The notes beneath the pieces are model-generated. The model had not been told where the DNA came from, made no database searches, and was given only the letters and a program-made list of their open reading frames with translations. Shown here piece after piece: positions 61,613 to 64,000 of a DNA stretch of 64,000 nucleotides. The position numbers and the translations under genes were made by a program. Source of the DNA: Leptospira ellinghausenii (GTDB lineage Bacteria > Spirochaetota > Leptospiria > Leptospirales > Leptospiraceae); contig NZ_BFAZ01000005.1 of NCBI RefSeq assembly GCF_003114815.1, positions 124,001 to 188,000 of the forward strand, given 5' to 3'. The stretch's first letter is position 1. Each line of letters begins with the position of its first letter.

Positions 61613-62752
61613 TTATTTTTTGGTTTTTGTTAGCACTTTGAAATTTTTATATTCTACGTATTCAATATCATCCACTTTTAATTGAAAAACTCCTTTGGTG
61701 GAATGCACAATAAAAATGTCACCTAACTGAGCCACTACTGCACCTGATAAAACTTCTCCATTTGATTTATGGATGGTTTCTAAAACACTGTAATGATTTT
61801 GAATGTCTTCTTCATTTTGAAGGCCCATTTTTTCTGCTTCTGTGGTAATGTTAGTCAACGCTTCGTTACGTTTGCTCTCATGTTCTTTTTCAATGTTTTC
61901 TACAATTTCTTGGGTTACAGCTTGGTTTTCTGCTTTGTTTTCGACTTGTTTTTGAACTAGTGAGTTATCAATGGCAACAAGGGTTTCTGCTTCCGCTTTT
62001 TCTTTTGGAGTCACTGGACTTTCAACTTTTGAGATCCCTTTGTATAAATCGGTCAATCCAGCTAACTCATCTTTTGTGATGGAGGATGCTGCCATTTTTG
62101 CATTGATGATATAAACCATTTCATTTAAGGAAGGATTCACTTCCATGGTTTCACCTGATTCTAAAACAATTTCATTTTCTTCTAAGGTTTTCACCAATTG
62201 GTCATAGTTTTCTTTGGAAAGTCCATCATTGAGTTCTACAAGTTTTGGACCTGTTTTAAAAGCAACAGCAACTGCCCCTTCATATACTTTCACCTTTGGA
62301 ACAGAACCATTCTCCAATTCAAATGAAAAGACAGTTCCTCTTACCCCCGCCACCATGGTTGGAGATGAGATGGATAAATTTTGATTCGCTTTTAATTTTA
62401 CAGATTTGACTAAGAGATTTCCTGCCAAGATGTAGAGGTCGGTATTCGGTTGTTTGTCACCTGCTAAATCTCGAAATAATACATCGGAATTTTCCTTAAT
62501 TCTAATGATTTCACCACGGTAGGTTTGTAAGTCAACTTTCCCAAGTTTTGATAAAATCCGATCACCAGGTTTTACCACATCACCTAGGCTTGCATACGTT
62601 TCCTTACCTTCCTTCATGAGGACCACTTGGCCTTGTAAGAAGGTAACAACCGCACCGGCAGTTTCATCTTTTGAATCTTTTTGCCCAAACGAAAATTTCT
62701 GACATTGGGAGAAAGTGAAAGTGAGGAGGAAGAGAATAACCAATTTTTTCAT
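61613..62752 (-). CDS. FecR-domain lipoprotein
   Basis: 379 residues from the ATG at 62752 (GGAAA 6 bases upstream). A signal peptide ends FTFSQC (lipid Cys about 17). FecR-type domain (about 35-170): VVKPGDRILSKLGKVDLQ, SVKLKANQNLSISSPTMVAGVRGTVF-type core. A helical, Glu/Lys-rich region (about 190-330) and a small C-terminal domain (VVAQLGDIFIVHSTKGV). It is not beside a TonB receptor or sigma factor, so it is probably a surface or periplasmic lipoprotein and not a FecI regulator. Confidence 0.88.
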   Translation of the reverse strand: MKKLVILFLLTFTFSQCQKFSFGQKDSKDETAGAVVTFLQGQVVLMKEGKETYASLGDVVKPGDRILSKLGKVDLQTYRGEIIRIKENSDVLFRDLAGDKQPNTDLYILAGNLLVKSVKLKANQNLSISSPTMVAGVRGTVFSFELENGSVPKVKVYEGAVAVAFKTGPKLVELNDGLSKENYDQLVKTLEENEIVLESGETMEVNPSLNEMVYIINAKMAASSITKDELAGLTDLYKGISKVESPVTPKEKAEAETLVAIDNSLVQKQVENKAENQAVTQEIVENIEKEHESKRNEALTNITTEAEKMGLQNEEDIQNHYSVLETIHKSNGEVLSGAVVAQLGDIFIVHSTKGVFQLKVDDIEYVEYKNFKVLTKTKK

Positions 62753-62857
62753 ATGTGTTTCCAAATGTGTCTCTGTAAGACTCAACAGATCAAAATAGGC
62801 ACATTCTCAGAAAAGGTAAAACATTTTTAAAAAAAAGTGGGTGTGGGAAGGTTCATA

Positions 62858-62872
62858 TTCCCATTTTGGGAA
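62858..62872. promoter_or_regulatory. short dyad upstream of the fecR-like gene
   Basis: TTCCCA-TTT-TGGGAA between the fecR-like gene and the chloride channel gene. It could be an operator or a weak transcript end; nothing else stands out in this 214-base gap. Confidence 0.3.
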
Positions 62873-62966
62873 GGAATTTCCGAATAAATCTCGGAACAAA
62901 AATGATTCCCACCATCAAACAGGGGTTTTTTGTCGATTAGATCCTAGACAAAACATTATCGTGAAC

Positions 62967-64000
62967 TTACAAATCCGAAATTCGTTTCCCAACATCCTTT
63001 GGAGAATGAAATAATTTCTGTTTGGCTATGATTTGTGAGGAATAGATACTTGTGTGACCAGAAATGATGAAAGCAATCTGCGTTACGACCAAGTAGAGGA
63101 TCCCACATTCATATCCAAATAATTCCATCCCCATTATGGCACAGGCTAAAGGAGTATTGGTTGCTCCTGAAAAAACAGAGATAAAACCAACACTCGTAAA
63201 TAATGCTAGATGGATTGGATCAAGTGTAGCAAATAAATTTCCAAGTGTTGCTCCTATGAAAAAAAGAGGAGTTACTTCTCCACCTTTGAATCCAAATCCA
63301 ATCGTAATTGTAGTTAAGAGGAGTTTCCAAACAAAGGAGTCCTTCGGTAATGATTCTACAAATGCGTTTTGTATGGTTTTTACACCGAGCCCAAAATAAT
63401 CCAAACTCAATCCGAACACAAAAAATCCAACTAAGAGGAATCCCCCGAAAATAGGACGAATGGGAGGGTAGGAAATCCATCTTTTTCCAAATGAAGAAAA
63501 GAAATGGAGGAGATGAATGAAACTTTTGGCAACATAACCAGAAACAATCGCCAGTAAAAAAATACTTACCAAAGATGTAAAATTCCAATCAAAGGAAACT
63601 TTTGGAAAGAGGGAATGAGTTACTTTCCAAGCCAAACACACTTCGTGTGATATCCATGCGGTGATGAGTGATGGCAATAAAAGTTTCCACCGATAGGAAC
63701 CAACCAAAATCACTTCTATGGAAAAAATGGCAGCGGCAACTGGTGTACCAAATACTGCAGAAAATCCAGCACTCATGCCGAGAATAACCAAACTTTCTTG
63801 TTCTTTCCTAGTCATTGGGATGATCCGAACCACTTGGTGGGCAATGGAACCACCCATTTGTACGGCAGTCCCTTCCCTACCCGCCGATCCACCAAATAAA
63901 TGAGTGATGAGAGTCCCAACTAACACAAATGGAGTCATCCGTATGGGGATCACGGAACTTGGCGAATGGATTTCTTCTAATAGTAGATTGTTTCCTTTAT
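62967..64000 (-). CDS. ClC-family chloride channel/antiporter, 5'-truncated by window edge
   Basis: The minus-strand frame is open to the window edge (codons from 63998), so the N terminus is missing. The visible part has the GSAGREGTAVQ motif with the gating Glu, FSAVFGTPVAAAIF, GGEVTPLFFIGATLG, and FSGATNTPLACAIMG, all signatures of the ClC fold. About eight helices are visible. Moves Cl- (or F-) in exchange for protons. Confidence 0.92.
   Translation of the reverse strand, partial: KGNNLLLEEIHSPSSVIPIRMTPFVLVGTLITHLFGGSAGREGTAVQMGGSIAHQVVRIIPMTRKEQESLVILGMSAGFSAVFGTPVAAAIFSIEVILVGSYRWKLLLPSLITAWISHEVCLAWKVTHSLFPKVSFDWNFTSLVSIFLLAIVSGYVAKSFIHLLHFFSSFGKRWISYPPIRPIFGGFLLVGFFVFGLSLDYFGLGVKTIQNAFVESLPKDSFVWKLLLTTITIGFGFKGGEVTPLFFIGATLGNLFATLDPIHLALFTSVGFISVFSGATNTPLACAIMGMELFGYECGILYLVVTQIAFIISGHTSIYSSQIIAKQKLFHSPKDVGKRISDL

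Overview
The window looks like a stretch of a Leptospira-type spirochaete chromosome. The DNA is AT-rich and the reading frames are almost contiguous. The gene families fit Leptospiraceae: class III nucleotide cyclases with varied sensors, SpoIID/LytB, FecR-domain and LemA lipoproteins, HDOD and PilZ signalling proteins, and a chemotaxis operon. I saw no phage, transposase, CRISPR or rRNA. The assignment rests on gene content, not on a database match.

Layout. 1-1190 is the 3' part of a UvrD-type helicase gene, followed by tRNA-Val(GAC). 1391-5718 (+) is an operon of a polytopic membrane protein, two membrane-anchored SGNH hydrolases and an MBOAT O-acyltransferase, probably a surface-glycan acylation system. 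From 23347 down to 5786 everything is on the minus strand: alpha/beta hydrolase-tetR, thrS-hypothetical-infC-rpmI-rplT, a coiled-coil protein, zapA, 5-FTHF cyclo-ligase, cheW-cheA(-cheC fusion)-cheB-cheY, scpA-scpB, pheA-tyrA, a NamZ-family muramidase and lemA.

23517-29919 (+) encodes a three-domain protein (2Fe-2S ferredoxin, adenylate cyclase, and a C-terminal domain I align to globins), then an SbmA/BacA-type ABC protein whose nucleotide-binding domain has lost its catalytic residues, then a GH94 phosphorylase. glnK-amtB (-) follows behind a plausible sigma-54 promoter. A photolyase-clpS-alkD operon (+) converges on a 7TM-type receptor cyclase. rlmD-like, spoIID-like and HDOD genes (+) come next.

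47975-40026 (-) is a hydrogenase-4/complex I-like operon (hyfB, C, E, F, G and a fused H-I). Both the NiFe-site cysteines and the four N2-cluster cysteines are replaced, while the two ferredoxin-type 4Fe-4S motifs remain. Its last gene encodes a cyclase with a degenerate receiver domain. Then come a LolD/FtsX-type ABC pair, two proteins of unknown function, pyrE, a TetR regulator with a striking double-dyad operator, a di-haem cytochrome c peroxidase, a PilZ gene behind a near-perfect sigma-54 promoter, an unusual argF-like gene, a truncated haemoglobin, a CitE-like lyase, a chemoreceptor, a FecR lipoprotein and a 5'-truncated ClC channel gene.

The themes are cAMP-type signalling (three cyclases within 18 kb), redox or gas sensing (ferredoxin-cyclase-globin, truncated haemoglobin, the disarmed hydrogenase complex), chemotaxis and sigma-54 control. 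The best candidates for an undescribed system are the disarmed Hyf-like complex with its co-transcribed cyclase, and the ferredoxin-cyclase-globin/dead-ABC/GH94 operon.
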